A stretch of 64,000 nucleotides of DNA from CAYOOP01 sp964405685 (lineage in GTDB: Bacteria > Pseudomonadota > Alphaproteobacteria > Rickettsiales > SXRF01), in NCBI GenBank assembly GCA_964405685.1, contig CAYOOP010000004.1, positions 1 through 64,000 of the forward strand. The letters run 5' to 3'. Within the stretch, counting starts at the first letter, position 1. Each line of letters starts with the position of its first letter. The position numbers and the translations under genes were made by a program. The notes below the pieces were generated by a model that was not told the origin of the DNA, did not search any database, and saw nothing but the letters and a program-made list of their open reading frames with translations. Below are positions 56,263-64,000 of this stretch, piece after piece.

Positions 56263-57441
56263 ATGCCTAATAAATCCGCCTGGTCCCAGCCGTCTCTCTC
56301 CCGCGATTTTGCTATTCTTGCGGGGGTTATCCTCTTCGTATTGGTCGTGCTTTCTGCGTGGATCACCTGGTCGACCTATACTGCGCAATCCCAGCGGATT
56401 ATGGACGATTTACAAAAGGAAGCGACCCGGATTGATAACACGTTGGCCCGCGAACTCCGGAGCACGGAGTTCCTGCTCAAAGCCATCGGCAAGCAAATCT
56501 CGAGCATTCCACCGAATGACACGCGCGCGATCGCGCGGATTCTCCAGTCCTATAACGAACCCGGCGGCATCGTCGCCATTTGGGCTTGGACGAACGCCAA
56601 CCAAGAACTGGCCGTCAGCAGTAATATTGGCGTGCTTGATAAACCGGTAGACGTATCCGACCGGGAGCACATCCAAAAAGCCTTCGCAGAACCCAGCCAA
56701 GTGCAAATCAGCGGGCCGATTGCTGGTCGCGTCTCCAAACGTTGGGTGATTCCCATTTCCATGGGTATTACAGATGACACGGGTAAATTAATCGGCGTCC
56801 TCGCCGCCAGTGCCGATATTGGGGTGATTACGGACGAACTCAGCTACATCGTCAAACACGAGGGCGTGAGTTTTGCTGTCATCAGCAAAAGCCTCACCCA
56901 ACTGACTGAAGTCTCCAACACCCCCAACTTCGTCGACACCTATTTCCCCAGAACGCTACTCGAATCCATCAACACCAAAAAAGAGCCCTCCGGCATGGTT
57001 TCCCGCGGCGGGCTTTTCGGTAATGATACGATCTATGCGTATTATCAAACCTCCATGCGCTATCCTTATGTCCTGCTTGTTGGCTACGATAGCAACTACT
57101 CCGACGATGCTATTCGCCGCCACCTATCGCCGCGCTTGCTGCAAATCGGCACGGTGGCCATCTTCCTACTCATATTCTTATGGCTTGTGCGCATACGCGT
57201 TTTAAAACCAATCGTCGAGCTCGAAAAAATCACCGCCGATCTCACCCGCGGCAAACCCTACACCCACGATGAACCACGCGGCCCCGTAGAAATTGACGCA
57301 CTCGCCATCCAAATTGCCAAGGTGAGCGATTTCATTGTCGAACGCGAGCGCTTGGAGCACGAACTACACGATAAACTCAACGCATCTTTGCAGCGCGAAT
57401 CCGAACGCGGCGTGAAAGAACAAAAAGTAATCGAGGAGTGA
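56263..57441 (+). CDS. Cache-domain membrane sensor without output domain
   Basis: The 392-residue protein has membrane helices near 16-38 (FAILAGVILFVLVVLSAWITW) and 295-315 (VAIFLLIFLWLVRI). Between them lies a periplasmic double Cache sensor (VAIWAWTNANQELAVSSNIG, VSDREHIQKAF, WVIPISMGITDDTGKLIGVL). A HAMP-like segment (LKPIVELEKITADLTRGKPY) and a charged coiled coil to the end follow. No kinase, GGDEF or chemotaxis-signalling domain is present. Its neighbours are flagellar genes, so it may signal through a partner, or be the sensory remnant of a kinase. Confidence 0.75.
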   Translation: MPNKSAWSQPSLSRDFAILAGVILFVLVVLSAWITWSTYTAQSQRIMDDLQKEATRIDNTLARELRSTEFLLKAIGKQISSIPPNDTRAIARILQSYNEPGGIVAIWAWTNANQELAVSSNIGVLDKPVDVSDREHIQKAFAEPSQVQISGPIAGRVSKRWVIPISMGITDDTGKLIGVLAASADIGVITDELSYIVKHEGVSFAVISKSLTQLTEVSNTPNFVDTYFPRTLLESINTKKEPSGMVSRGGLFGNDTIYAYYQTSMRYPYVLLVGYDSNYSDDAIRRHLSPRLLQIGTVAIFLLIFLWLVRIRVLKPIVELEKITADLTRGKPYTHDEPRGPVEIDALAIQIAKVSDFIVERERLEHELHDKLNASLQRESERGVKEQKVIEE

Positions 57442-57724
57442 TGCTATTTGTCATTCCCGTGAAAACGGGAATGACGAAGTGAAAAAACTTATCCCCATTT
57501 TTCTCCACAGGCAAAAACGAGGGTCACCATCACTTTCGAAAGTTGCTAGGAAAAAATTGCATCGTTTGCATAATTTTTTTGTTGAACCCCATCTTTATTC
57601 TCTGCTTATACAGCTCCAGTGCGTATAAAGAGCGCATAAAAATTGCTGACCTAGGAAATATTTGCCTGTATTAGCGATTTTTTAATCAATGCCGATTACT
57701 TTGGAGTTATAAGAAGGGGTTCCT
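57442..57724. promoter_or_regulatory. Flagellar operon leader region
   Basis: This gap has no gene. It begins with a small hairpin (GTCATTCCCG...CGGGAATGAC, 57450-57475) of repeat family C. Two DnaA-box-like sites follow, TTATCCCCA (57489-57497) and TTCTCCACA (57501-57509), then the palindrome ACTTTCGAAAGT (57532-57543) and a long AT-rich stretch up to the AGAAGGGG site before fliF. I find no clear sigma-54 promoter. Confidence 0.45.
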
Positions 57725-59428
57725 ATGGCAACTGTCGCCGATACACTTAAAGGACTTGGAAAACCGCAGTTAGGCATGCTGATTGCCGTAGGTGTGTTGT
57801 TTCTTGGTTTCTTCGCCATCATCGCCATGCGCGTTTCGGCCCCCACCTTCACCTCCATGTATACCAATCTAAACATTGAAGACAGCGCGAAGATCGTCAC
57901 CGAACTCGAGCAACAAAACATCCCCTACCAAATTCGGGCCAACGGTTCCGAAATCGCCGTGCCCTCCGATAAAATGCTGCGCATGCGCATGACGATGGCC
58001 GAACGCGGCCTTCCTTCGACCGGCAACGTCATCGGCTACGAGATTTTTGATAAATCTGAAAGTCTTGGCAGCTCGCAGTTCGTGTTGAACGTGAACATGC
58101 TGCGAGCGCTTGAGGGTGAGCTGTCACGCACGATCGGCGCCTTTAGCCAAATTGATTCCGCGCGTGTGCATCTGGTGGTTCCCAAGCGCGAACTCTTTTC
58201 AAAAGACAAGCAAGTGCCCACTGCCTCCGTTGCCCTTAAATTGCGCGGCAATATGGAGCTGGAAAAGCAGCAGGTGAACGCCATCGTCAATTTGGTAGCC
58301 GCCGCCGTTCCGGGCCTTAAAGCCTCAAAAATCACGGTGGTGGATTCAACCGGAAGGTTGCTTGCAAAATCGGAGGAGGATGGAAGCCTAGGTGCCGCCG
58401 TCAACACCACCGAAGAATACCGTATTTCTTTTGAAAATCGCTTGAGAAATTCGCTGGAAGAATTGGTAGAGAAAACCGTCGGCCCCGGCCGTGTGAAAGC
58501 GCAAATCACCGCGGATATCAATTTCGACCGCGTTACCACCAATAAAGAAACATTCGATCCGGAAGGCCAGGTGGTACGCTCCACCCAATCTTCCAATGAA
58601 ATCGAAGCCGCGCAAGACACCGCCAATAAAGAAGGTGTCACCGTCGGCAACCAATTGCCCACTTCCGCCGGCACGGGTGCAACCTCACAAACCGGTGGTG
58701 GTGGCCAGCAAAGCAAGCGTGACAACAACAAAACGGACGAAGTCACCAATTTTGAGATTTCCAAAACCATTCAAAGCCACACCAAAGAGGGCGGCACCAT
58801 TAATAAGATCTCGGTCGCCATCTTGGTGGATGGGACCTATTCCAAAGAAAGCGGCGACACCGTTTACTCTCCGCGCAACCCTGAAGAAATTCAGAAAATC
58901 GAACAGCTGGTGAAATCGGCTATCGGCTTTGATGAAAAACGCGGCGATAAAGTCGAAGTCGTCAACATGCGCTTTGTGACTGCCGAAGATGTTGAAATCA
59001 AACCGAGCTTCTTCGAAGAATTCCGCGATGAGATGCAAGGCATCATCCAAACTCTCGTGATCGCCATCGTCGTCATCCTCGTCATCATGTTGGTGATTCG
59101 CCCGGCAGTCATGCATGTGATCCGCACCACCGCGCCAGCCACCGAGAAATTGGCCGAGGGCCTAGCCAGCATGAGCGCCGCTGCGGGTAATTTGAAATTG
59201 CCAGGCGGTGGTGCCGGTGGGTTTATTCCACCTCCAGGCGCCGGTGGTGGCGCTGGCATGGGTGGCGGCGCATCAGCCGCGCCAGAAGAGGAAGAAGTGA
59301 TGCTAAACATCGGCGGCGTCGGCGGCCGCGTGCGCTCGACCATGCTGCGCAAAGTCACCGAATTTGTCGAACAAAACCCCGATGAATCCATGATGGTGAT
59401 ACGCCAATGGATCGCGAAGGAGGCGTAG
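57725..59428 (+). CDS. fliF: Flagellar MS-ring protein FliF
   Basis: The 567-residue protein spans the membrane near 18-38 (LGMLIAVGVLFLGFFAIIAM) and 440-460 (IIQTLVIAIVVILVIMLVI), with the ring-building motifs between (TNLNIEDSAKIVTELEQQNIPYQI, SARVHLVVPKRELF, GPGRVKAQITADINFDR). A Gly-rich segment precedes the conserved C-terminal FliG-binding tail (ESMMVIRQWIAKEA). fliG starts three bases after its stop. Confidence 0.96.
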   Translation: MATVADTLKGLGKPQLGMLIAVGVLFLGFFAIIAMRVSAPTFTSMYTNLNIEDSAKIVTELEQQNIPYQIRANGSEIAVPSDKMLRMRMTMAERGLPSTGNVIGYEIFDKSESLGSSQFVLNVNMLRALEGELSRTIGAFSQIDSARVHLVVPKRELFSKDKQVPTASVALKLRGNMELEKQQVNAIVNLVAAAVPGLKASKITVVDSTGRLLAKSEEDGSLGAAVNTTEEYRISFENRLRNSLEELVEKTVGPGRVKAQITADINFDRVTTNKETFDPEGQVVRSTQSSNEIEAAQDTANKEGVTVGNQLPTSAGTGATSQTGGGGQQSKRDNNKTDEVTNFEISKTIQSHTKEGGTINKISVAILVDGTYSKESGDTVYSPRNPEEIQKIEQLVKSAIGFDEKRGDKVEVVNMRFVTAEDVEIKPSFFEEFRDEMQGIIQTLVIAIVVILVIMLVIRPAVMHVIRTTAPATEKLAEGLASMSAAAGNLKLPGGGAGGFIPPPGAGGGAGMGGGASAAPEEEEVMLNIGGVGGRVRSTMLRKVTEFVEQNPDESMMVIRQWIAKEA

Positions 59429-59431
59429 ATT

Positions 59432-60463
59432 ATGGCAGCCCCCCAAAAAGCCGGTGGTAAAGAAGATCGCAACCTCAGTGGCGCGCAGAAAGCCGCCATC
59501 TTGTTGATGACAATCGGCGAAGAACACGCCGGTAAAATCCTTAGTATGTTGGACGATGAGGAGATCAAAGAGATTTCCAGCACCATGTCCACCCTCGGTA
59601 ATGTGAGTTCTGACATGGTCGAACGCTTGTGCCTGGAATTTGCAGAAGCCATGGCTAGCAGCGGTGGTGTTGCCGGTAGTTTCGACTCCACGGAACGCCT
59701 CCTCACCCGCGCGCTTGGCAAGGGCAAGGTAGATTCAATCATGGAAGAAATCCGCGGCCCGGCTGGTAAAACCACCTGGGACAAACTCGGCAATGTCAGC
59801 GAAGATATTCTAGCCGGATTTCTTAAAAACGAATACCCGCAAACGGTGGCCCTCGTGCTTTCCAAAATCAAATCCGACCATGCCGCACGCGTGCTGATGA
59901 CGCTGCCCGAAGACGTCAGCATCGAAGTCATCCAACGCATGCTGTCGATGGAAGCGGTGAAAAAAGAGGTGCTCGAAAACATCGAGAAAACGCTGCGCAC
60001 CGAGTTCATGACCAATCTCGCCAAAACCCAGCGCCGCGACAGCCACGAAATGCTTGCTGAAATCTTCAACAACTTTGACCGCAACACCGAAGGCAAATTC
60101 ATGGGCGAACTAGAGAAGCGCGCACCTGAATCGGCTGAAAAGGTACGCTCACTGATGTTCACGTTTGAGGACATTATCAAAGTCGATGGGCCGGGCATTC
60201 AAGCACTCCTGCGGGTAGCCGACAAAGACAAACTCGCCATTGCCTTAAAAGGCGCGTCGGAACCGATCAAACAACTGTTCTTCAGCAACATGTCTGAACG
60301 TGCAGCGAAGATCATGAAAGAGGATATGGAATCCAAAGGGCCGGTGCGTATTAAGGATGTTGACGAAGCGCAAACCATCATCGTCAACATGGCCAAAGAC
60401 ATGGCCGCGAAAGGCGAAATCCAAATTAACGACGGCGATGAAGCCAGTCAGATGGTGTATTGA
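59432..60463 (+). CDS. fliG: Flagellar motor switch protein FliG
   Basis: The 343-residue rotor protein has [23 protein letters not shown] at the start, the middle EHPQTVA-type motif ([16 protein letters not shown]) and the C-terminal torque helix region with charged residues ([18 protein letters not shown]). It links the MS ring to FliM/FliN. It belongs to the fliF-fliG-fliH-fliN-flbD-flhA order usual in many alphaproteobacteria. Confidence 0.96.
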   Translation: MAAPQKAGGKEDRNLSGAQKAAILLMTIGEEHAGKILSMLDDEEIKEISSTMSTLGNVSSDMVERLCLEFAEAMASSGGVAGSFDSTERLLTRALGKGKVDSIMEEIRGPAGKTTWDKLGNVSEDILAGFLKNEYPQTVALVLSKIKSDHAARVLMTLPEDVSIEVIQRMLSMEAVKKEVLENIEKTLRTEFMTNLAKTQRRDSHEMLAEIFNNFDRNTEGKFMGELEKRAPESAEKVRSLMFTFEDIIKVDGPGIQALLRVADKDKLAIALKGASEPIKQLFFSNMSERAAKIMKEDMESKGPVRIKDVDEAQTIIVNMAKDMAAKGEIQINDGDEASQMVY

Positions 60464-60494
60464 TGATGCAGTTGACGTGCCACACTTTCAAATT

Positions 60495-60606
60495 GTCATC
60501 CCCGCGAAAGCGGGGATCCAGTAAGCCGCGTCTGCGGCGCAATGGAGTTTCCTCTTTTGCTTCGCTTGCCGCGAAGCGCTGGATCCCGGCTTTCGCCGGG
60601 ATGACA
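60495..60606. repeat. Dispersed palindromic repeat, family C, copy 4
   Basis: GTCATCCCCGCGAAAGCGGG and GGATCCCGGCTTTCGCCGGG then ATGACA are the inverted ends. It separates fliG and fliH, which are otherwise close neighbours, and may lower expression of the downstream genes or give an mRNA processing point. Confidence 0.9.
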
Positions 60607-60617
60607 GGAGCGTAGAA

Positions 60618-61346
60618 ATGCAACTTGAACGCTTTGTACCTCCCTCGTTTGATGCCGTGCAGCCGGGCGCGAAAGCGAAGCCTTTTGCGCTCAAATCCTT
60701 CGGGCCGGAAAAGAAAATAGAACCTCCCGCTCCACCGCCGCCTCCCACTTTCTCCGAAGCCGAACTCAAAGCCGCCGAAGCTGCGGGCTATCGCAAGGGC
60801 TATGTGGAAGGTGAGTTGGAAGGCAAGAAACTGGCCGAAAGCGAACTCGCCAAACTTGACCGCCAGATCGAATCCGGCCTTACACCGCTGGCAGAACAAA
60901 TGAAAACACTGTTTAGCGCCTATAATAGCTTCACGCGCGAACAAGCCGCCATGGCGCCGCAACTTGCGTGGACGCTCGCACAGAAAATTGCCGGTGACGC
61001 ACTCGCTCAAGATAGCCTCGCGCTCGTTGAACCGCTGGTCAAAGAATGCATCACACGTATCCTCGGCGAGCCGCTGATTACCGTTACCGTCCATGAATCG
61101 ATCGCCCCGCGCTTAGAAGAAAAACTGAAGCGCTATTTCGAACATTCATCCGAACCCGGAGACATTACCATTCATGGCGATGCAAATATGCAACCTGCTG
61201 ATTGTATTGTGACGTGGGCGCATGGCAACGCCAAACTCACACAAGCGGAACGACTGAAAGACATCAGCCGTATCGTCGACGAAATTACCGCCCACCAAAC
61301 CCACCAACACCAAGACCTGTCCATTAACCAAGGAGGCTCCCAATGA
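60618..61346 (+). CDS. fliH: Flagellar assembly protein FliH
   Basis: The 242-residue protein has a Pro/Lys-rich N-terminus, an Ala/Glu-rich helix with GxxxG-type spacing (AAEAAGYRKGYVEGELEGKK) and a C-terminal domain like that of the V/F-ATPase stator (DALAQDSLALVEPLVKECI). FliH regulates the export ATPase FliI. The stop overlaps the fliN start. Confidence 0.85.
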   Translation: MQLERFVPPSFDAVQPGAKAKPFALKSFGPEKKIEPPAPPPPPTFSEAELKAAEAAGYRKGYVEGELEGKKLAESELAKLDRQIESGLTPLAEQMKTLFSAYNSFTREQAAMAPQLAWTLAQKIAGDALAQDSLALVEPLVKECITRILGEPLITVTVHESIAPRLEEKLKRYFEHSSEPGDITIHGDANMQPADCIVTWAHGNAKLTQAERLKDISRIVDEITAHQTHQHQDLSINQGGSQ

Positions 61347-61645
61347 GCGAAGCAGACAATCAAATAGCCGGTTTCGGCGAGGTCGAAGCGACCGAAACCA
61401 TGAACCTGGAAACCGTGTACGACATTCCTGTACAAGTTTCCGTGGTCCTGGGCCGCACTAACATGCTGGTGCACCAGCTCTTGAAACTCGGCCGTGGCGC
61501 TGTGATTGAGCTTGATCGCAAAGTCGGCGAGCCGATTGATATTTTTGTCAACAACCGCCTGGTCGCAAAAGGCGAGGTGGTGGTGGTAGAAGACCGCATC
61601 GGCGTTACCATGACCGAAGTGATTAAATCAGAAAACAAAGGGTAA
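61343..61645 (+). CDS. fliN: Flagellar motor switch protein FliN
   Basis: The 100-residue protein is mainly the SpoA/FliN domain: VYDIPVQVSVVLGRTNM, LLKLGRGAVIELDRKVGEPIDIFVNN and GEVVVVEDRIGVTMTEVI. It forms the C-ring base with FliM. Translationally coupled to fliH by a four-base overlap. Confidence 0.95.
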   Translation: MSEADNQIAGFGEVEATETMNLETVYDIPVQVSVVLGRTNMLVHQLLKLGRGAVIELDRKVGEPIDIFVNNRLVAKGEVVVVEDRIGVTMTEVIKSENKG

Positions 61646-61650
61646 ATGCC

Positions 61651-63006
61651 ATGCGTCTGATGATCATCGGGGATCTCTACGGACAATTGGGCACCGCCAG
61701 CGCTATCGCTCGCGCGCACGGCGCCAAAGTGGGGCATGTCGAAGATTTGGAAAGCGCAATGGTGGCACTGCGCGGCGGCCAAGGCGCTGATCTCATCATG
61801 GTCGAAGTCAAGCAAGATATCGAAAAACTAGTGACCATGTTGGTCAAAGAACGCTTCAACCTCCCCGTGGTTGCTTGCGGCGTGCAAACGGATAAAGAAT
61901 CCGCCGTTCGCGCTATCCGCGCCGGCGCGAAAGAATATATTCCCCTACCCCCGAACGAAGAATTGATCGCCGCGGTCTTAGAAGCCATCACTGAAGAAAG
62001 TCGCTCACTGGTTTATGCCTCTAGTGCCATGAAAAATGTGCTTGCGATTGCCGACCAAATCGCACCGTCAGATGCGAGTGTTTTGATTACCGGTGAATCC
62101 GGCACTGGCAAAGAAGTCATCGCCCGCTATATCCATAACCACAGCAAGCGTGCGGATAAACCCATGGTGTCGGTCAACTGCGCGGCGATCCCTGAAAACC
62201 TGCTCGAATCTGAACTCTTCGGCCATGAAAAAGGGTCGTTTACCGGCGCGATCGCACGTCGCATCGGTAAGTTCGAAGAGGCCGACGGCGGGACAATGTT
62301 TTTGGACGAAGTCAGCGAAATGGACCTGCGCCTGCAAGCCAAATTACTACGCGTATTGCAAGAACGCGAGATTGACCGCGTCGGCGGCACCAAGCCCGTG
62401 AAAGTCAACATCCGCATCATCGCTACCTCCAACCGTAACCTTCCGGAAGAGGCCAAATCCGGACGTTTCCGTGAAGATTTATTCTACCGTTTAAACGTCA
62501 TCTCCCTCGAACTCCCCGCACTCAAAACGCGCGTGGATGACATTGCACCACTTGCCGATCACTTCATCGCCAAATACTCCGCCGCCAATGGCGTACCTAT
62601 TCGCCCACTCACCGCCAAAGCCCTGCACAAGCTGCAAACACATAGTTGGCCGGGCAATGTGCGCGAATTAGAAAACTCGATTCACCGTGCTGTGTTGCTT
62701 GCTAAAGGTGGCACAATTGACGAAGATGCTATTCTCATTTCCGGCAGCGTCAGCGTGAATGCTGCGTCGCAACAAATCTCCGCTGCACCTGCAGCAAAAA
62801 CGGGAACCGGTGGTCATGGTTTGGTCGGCCGCACGGTTGACAATGTCGAACAGGAATTGATTCTTGACACGTTGCACCATTGCCTCGGCAATCGCACCCA
62901 TGCGGCGAATATTCTGGGCATTTCCATCCGCACGCTGCGCAACAAGCTAAAGCATTATTCGGAAACTGGAATCACCGTTCCACCGCCGCCCAGCGGGGCG
63001 GAGTGA
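61651..63006 (+). CDS. flbD: FlbD-like sigma-54 flagellar regulator
   Basis: FlbD activates late flagellar genes and represses early ones. The 451-residue protein has a degenerate receiver domain (residues 1-115), an AAA+ domain with Walker A GESGTGKE, Walker B GGTMFLDEV and the sigma-54 contact loop GSFTGA instead of the usual GAFTGA, and a Fis-type helix-turn-helix (GNRTHAANILGISIRTLRNKL). The receiver lacks clear acidic-pocket residues, as expected of FlbD, which needs a partner rather than phosphorylation. Confidence 0.93.
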   Translation: MRLMIIGDLYGQLGTASAIARAHGAKVGHVEDLESAMVALRGGQGADLIMVEVKQDIEKLVTMLVKERFNLPVVACGVQTDKESAVRAIRAGAKEYIPLPPNEELIAAVLEAITEESRSLVYASSAMKNVLAIADQIAPSDASVLITGESGTGKEVIARYIHNHSKRADKPMVSVNCAAIPENLLESELFGHEKGSFTGAIARRIGKFEEADGGTMFLDEVSEMDLRLQAKLLRVLQEREIDRVGGTKPVKVNIRIIATSNRNLPEEAKSGRFREDLFYRLNVISLELPALKTRVDDIAPLADHFIAKYSAANGVPIRPLTAKALHKLQTHSWPGNVRELENSIHRAVLLAKGGTIDEDAILISGSVSVNAASQQISAAPAAKTGTGGHGLVGRTVDNVEQELILDTLHHCLGNRTHAANILGISIRTLRNKLKHYSETGITVPPPPSGAE

Positions 63007-63027
63007 TGCTGCCTATGGATAATATGT

Positions 63028-63136
63028 TCCCCCCGCTTGCGGGGGGATTCAGGGGGGAAAAGTGTTCCCCCACCCACTGCGCTAACGCTCTTACGAGCGT
63101 AAGCTCCGTTGCCCTCCCCCGCTTGCGGGGGAGGTG
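63028..63136. repeat. Dispersed palindromic repeat, family A, copy 5
   Basis: CCCCCCGCTTGCGGGGGG and CCCTCCCCCGCTTGCGGGGG ends, with CACCCACTGCGCTAACGCTC and the GCTCTTACGAGC hairpin between. It is nearly identical to copy 1 (993-1100) and separates flbD from flhA. Confidence 0.92.
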
Positions 63137-63161
63137 GAATTTAACCGGTCGAGGATAACAT

Positions 63162-64000
63162 ATGGCTGACGCCGTAGTTGCCACTGCAGACGCCGGCGCC
63201 CCAGGCATCACTATGGGCGCGCGGATGAATAGCGCGTTGCGCCGCAGTGACATTATCTTTGCCGTTGGCATCGTCGGCATTCTAATTTTCCTGATCCTGC
63301 CACTGCCGCCCTTTCTTCTCGATTTCATGCTCAGTATTTCGCTGACGTTGTCGGTGATGATTTTGATGACGGTGCTCTTCGTTGAGAAACCGCTGCACTT
63401 AAGCTCCTTCCCCACCATCCTCCTCATTGTCACCATGCTGCGGCTCGCGCTTAACATTGCTTCTACGCGCCTCATTTTATCGCACGGACACGAAGGCACG
63501 GATGCCGCCGGCCACGTGATTGAAGCCTTCGGCGGGTTCGTGATGGGCGGATCGGTCATTATCGGTGCCATTATTTTCGGTATCCTCACCATCATCAATT
63601 TCGTGGTGATTACCAAAGGTTCCGGCCGTATCGCCGAAGTTGCCGCACGTTTTAGCTTGGATGCCATGCCCGGCAAGCAAATGGCAGTCGATGCGGATCT
63701 CTCCGCGGGCCTTATCAATGAAGATATGGCGCGCGCGCGCCGTAAAGAACTCGAAGACGAAAGCAATTTCTACGGCGCCATGGACGGTGCCAGCAAATTC
63801 GTTCGCGGCGATGCCATCGCCGGCCTACTCATCGTCTTTATTAACTTCATCGCCGGTATCATCATCGGCGTTGCACAACAAGACCTCCCCTTCAGCGAAG
63901 CGCTCCACACCTACACTATGCTCACGGTTGGTGACGGCCTCGTCTCACAAATTCCCGCGCTCGTCGTCTCGACCGCCGCCGGTATCTTGGTCACTAAATC
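63162..64000 (+). CDS. flhA: Flagellar export protein FlhA, 5' part
   Basis: The frame runs from ATG 63162 ([20 protein letters not shown]) off the end of the window without a stop; 279 codons are seen, about 40% of a normal FlhA. The family features are the first helices ([20 protein letters not shown]), [16 protein letters not shown], the conserved cytoplasmic loop [19 protein letters not shown] and [12 protein letters not shown]. FlhA is the core of the flagellar type III export gate. Confidence 0.96.
   Translation, partial: MADAVVATADAGAPGITMGARMNSALRRSDIIFAVGIVGILIFLILPLPPFLLDFMLSISLTLSVMILMTVLFVEKPLHLSSFPTILLIVTMLRLALNIASTRLILSHGHEGTDAAGHVIEAFGGFVMGGSVIIGAIIFGILTIINFVVITKGSGRIAEVAARFSLDAMPGKQMAVDADLSAGLINEDMARARRKELEDESNFYGAMDGASKFVRGDAIAGLLIVFINFIAGIIIGVAQQDLPFSEALHTYTMLTVGDGLVSQIPALVVSTAAGILVTK

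Noticed and set aside
62880..63158. 92-codon open frame across the flbD end and the family A repeat
   Set aside because: It reads antisense-like codons of flbD and then the repeat; no start signal.

Overview
The window is chromosomal DNA from an alphaproteobacterium of roughly 50-55% GC. One run of exactly 100 N (2274-2373) shows it is a draft or metagenome assembly. Markers of the class are the aroA/cmk-rpsA-ihfB-lapA-trpF block, a SAM-II riboswitch in front of metK, a CarD regulator, an FlbD-type flagellar regulator and the lptC-lptA-lptB-kdsD block. The gene order virB3-virB4-virB6-virB6-virB6 resembles the Rickettsiales vir homologue (rvh) type IV secretion system, yet the genome also keeps flagellar, Kdp, Flp-pilin and biosynthetic genes. 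A flagellated relative of host-associated or predatory alphaproteobacteria would fit; I cannot place it more exactly.

Layout. 1-2.7 kb: end of tRNA-Arg(CCG), an L,D-transpeptidase, two unknown genes and a tandem array of Flp pilins broken by the assembly gap. 2.8-7.2 kb: a GT-C-like membrane protein and the kdsD-lptC-lptA-lptB lipopolysaccharide operon. 7.3-14 kb: the T4SS operon. 14.3-20 kb: D-amino acid dehydrogenase, PAP2 phosphatase, hydrolase, three orphan proteins and CarD with a histone-H1-like tail. 20.4-27.5 kb: kdpFABCD without kdpE. 27.8-33 kb: glnA, two orphan proteins, glnB, a candidate structured RNA and rarA. 33.4-40.6 kb: a fused aroA-cmk gene, rpsA, sppA, ihfB, lapA, trpF. 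40.6-50.6 kb: lolA, trmB, metK, an ELM1-like protein, radC, map, a CinA-like protein, murI and a BrnTA toxin-antitoxin pair, with orphan genes between them. 50.6-56 kb: an SDR dehydrogenase, MarR, leucyl aminopeptidase, an orphan protein and parE. 56.3-64 kb: a Cache-type membrane sensor and fliF-fliG-fliH-fliN-flbD-flhA (flhA runs off the end).

The most interesting signal is a shared promoter design in front of six separate transcription units that encode unrecognised proteins. Each has two 11-bp direct repeats (consensus near YTTCACANAAC, like a Pho box) and a -10 hexamer exactly 17 or 18 bp downstream. This implies a scattered regulon of lineage-specific proteins under one OmpR/PhoB-family activator, comparable in logic to effector regulons in bacteria with type IV secretion. 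No response regulator is in the window, and the link to the T4SS is inference.

The genome is also full of short palindromic repeats of several families. One sits in frame inside murI, one supplies the C-terminus of an unknown protein, one lies in the metK leader, and a 144-bp palindrome supplies the ribosome binding site of aroA-cmk.
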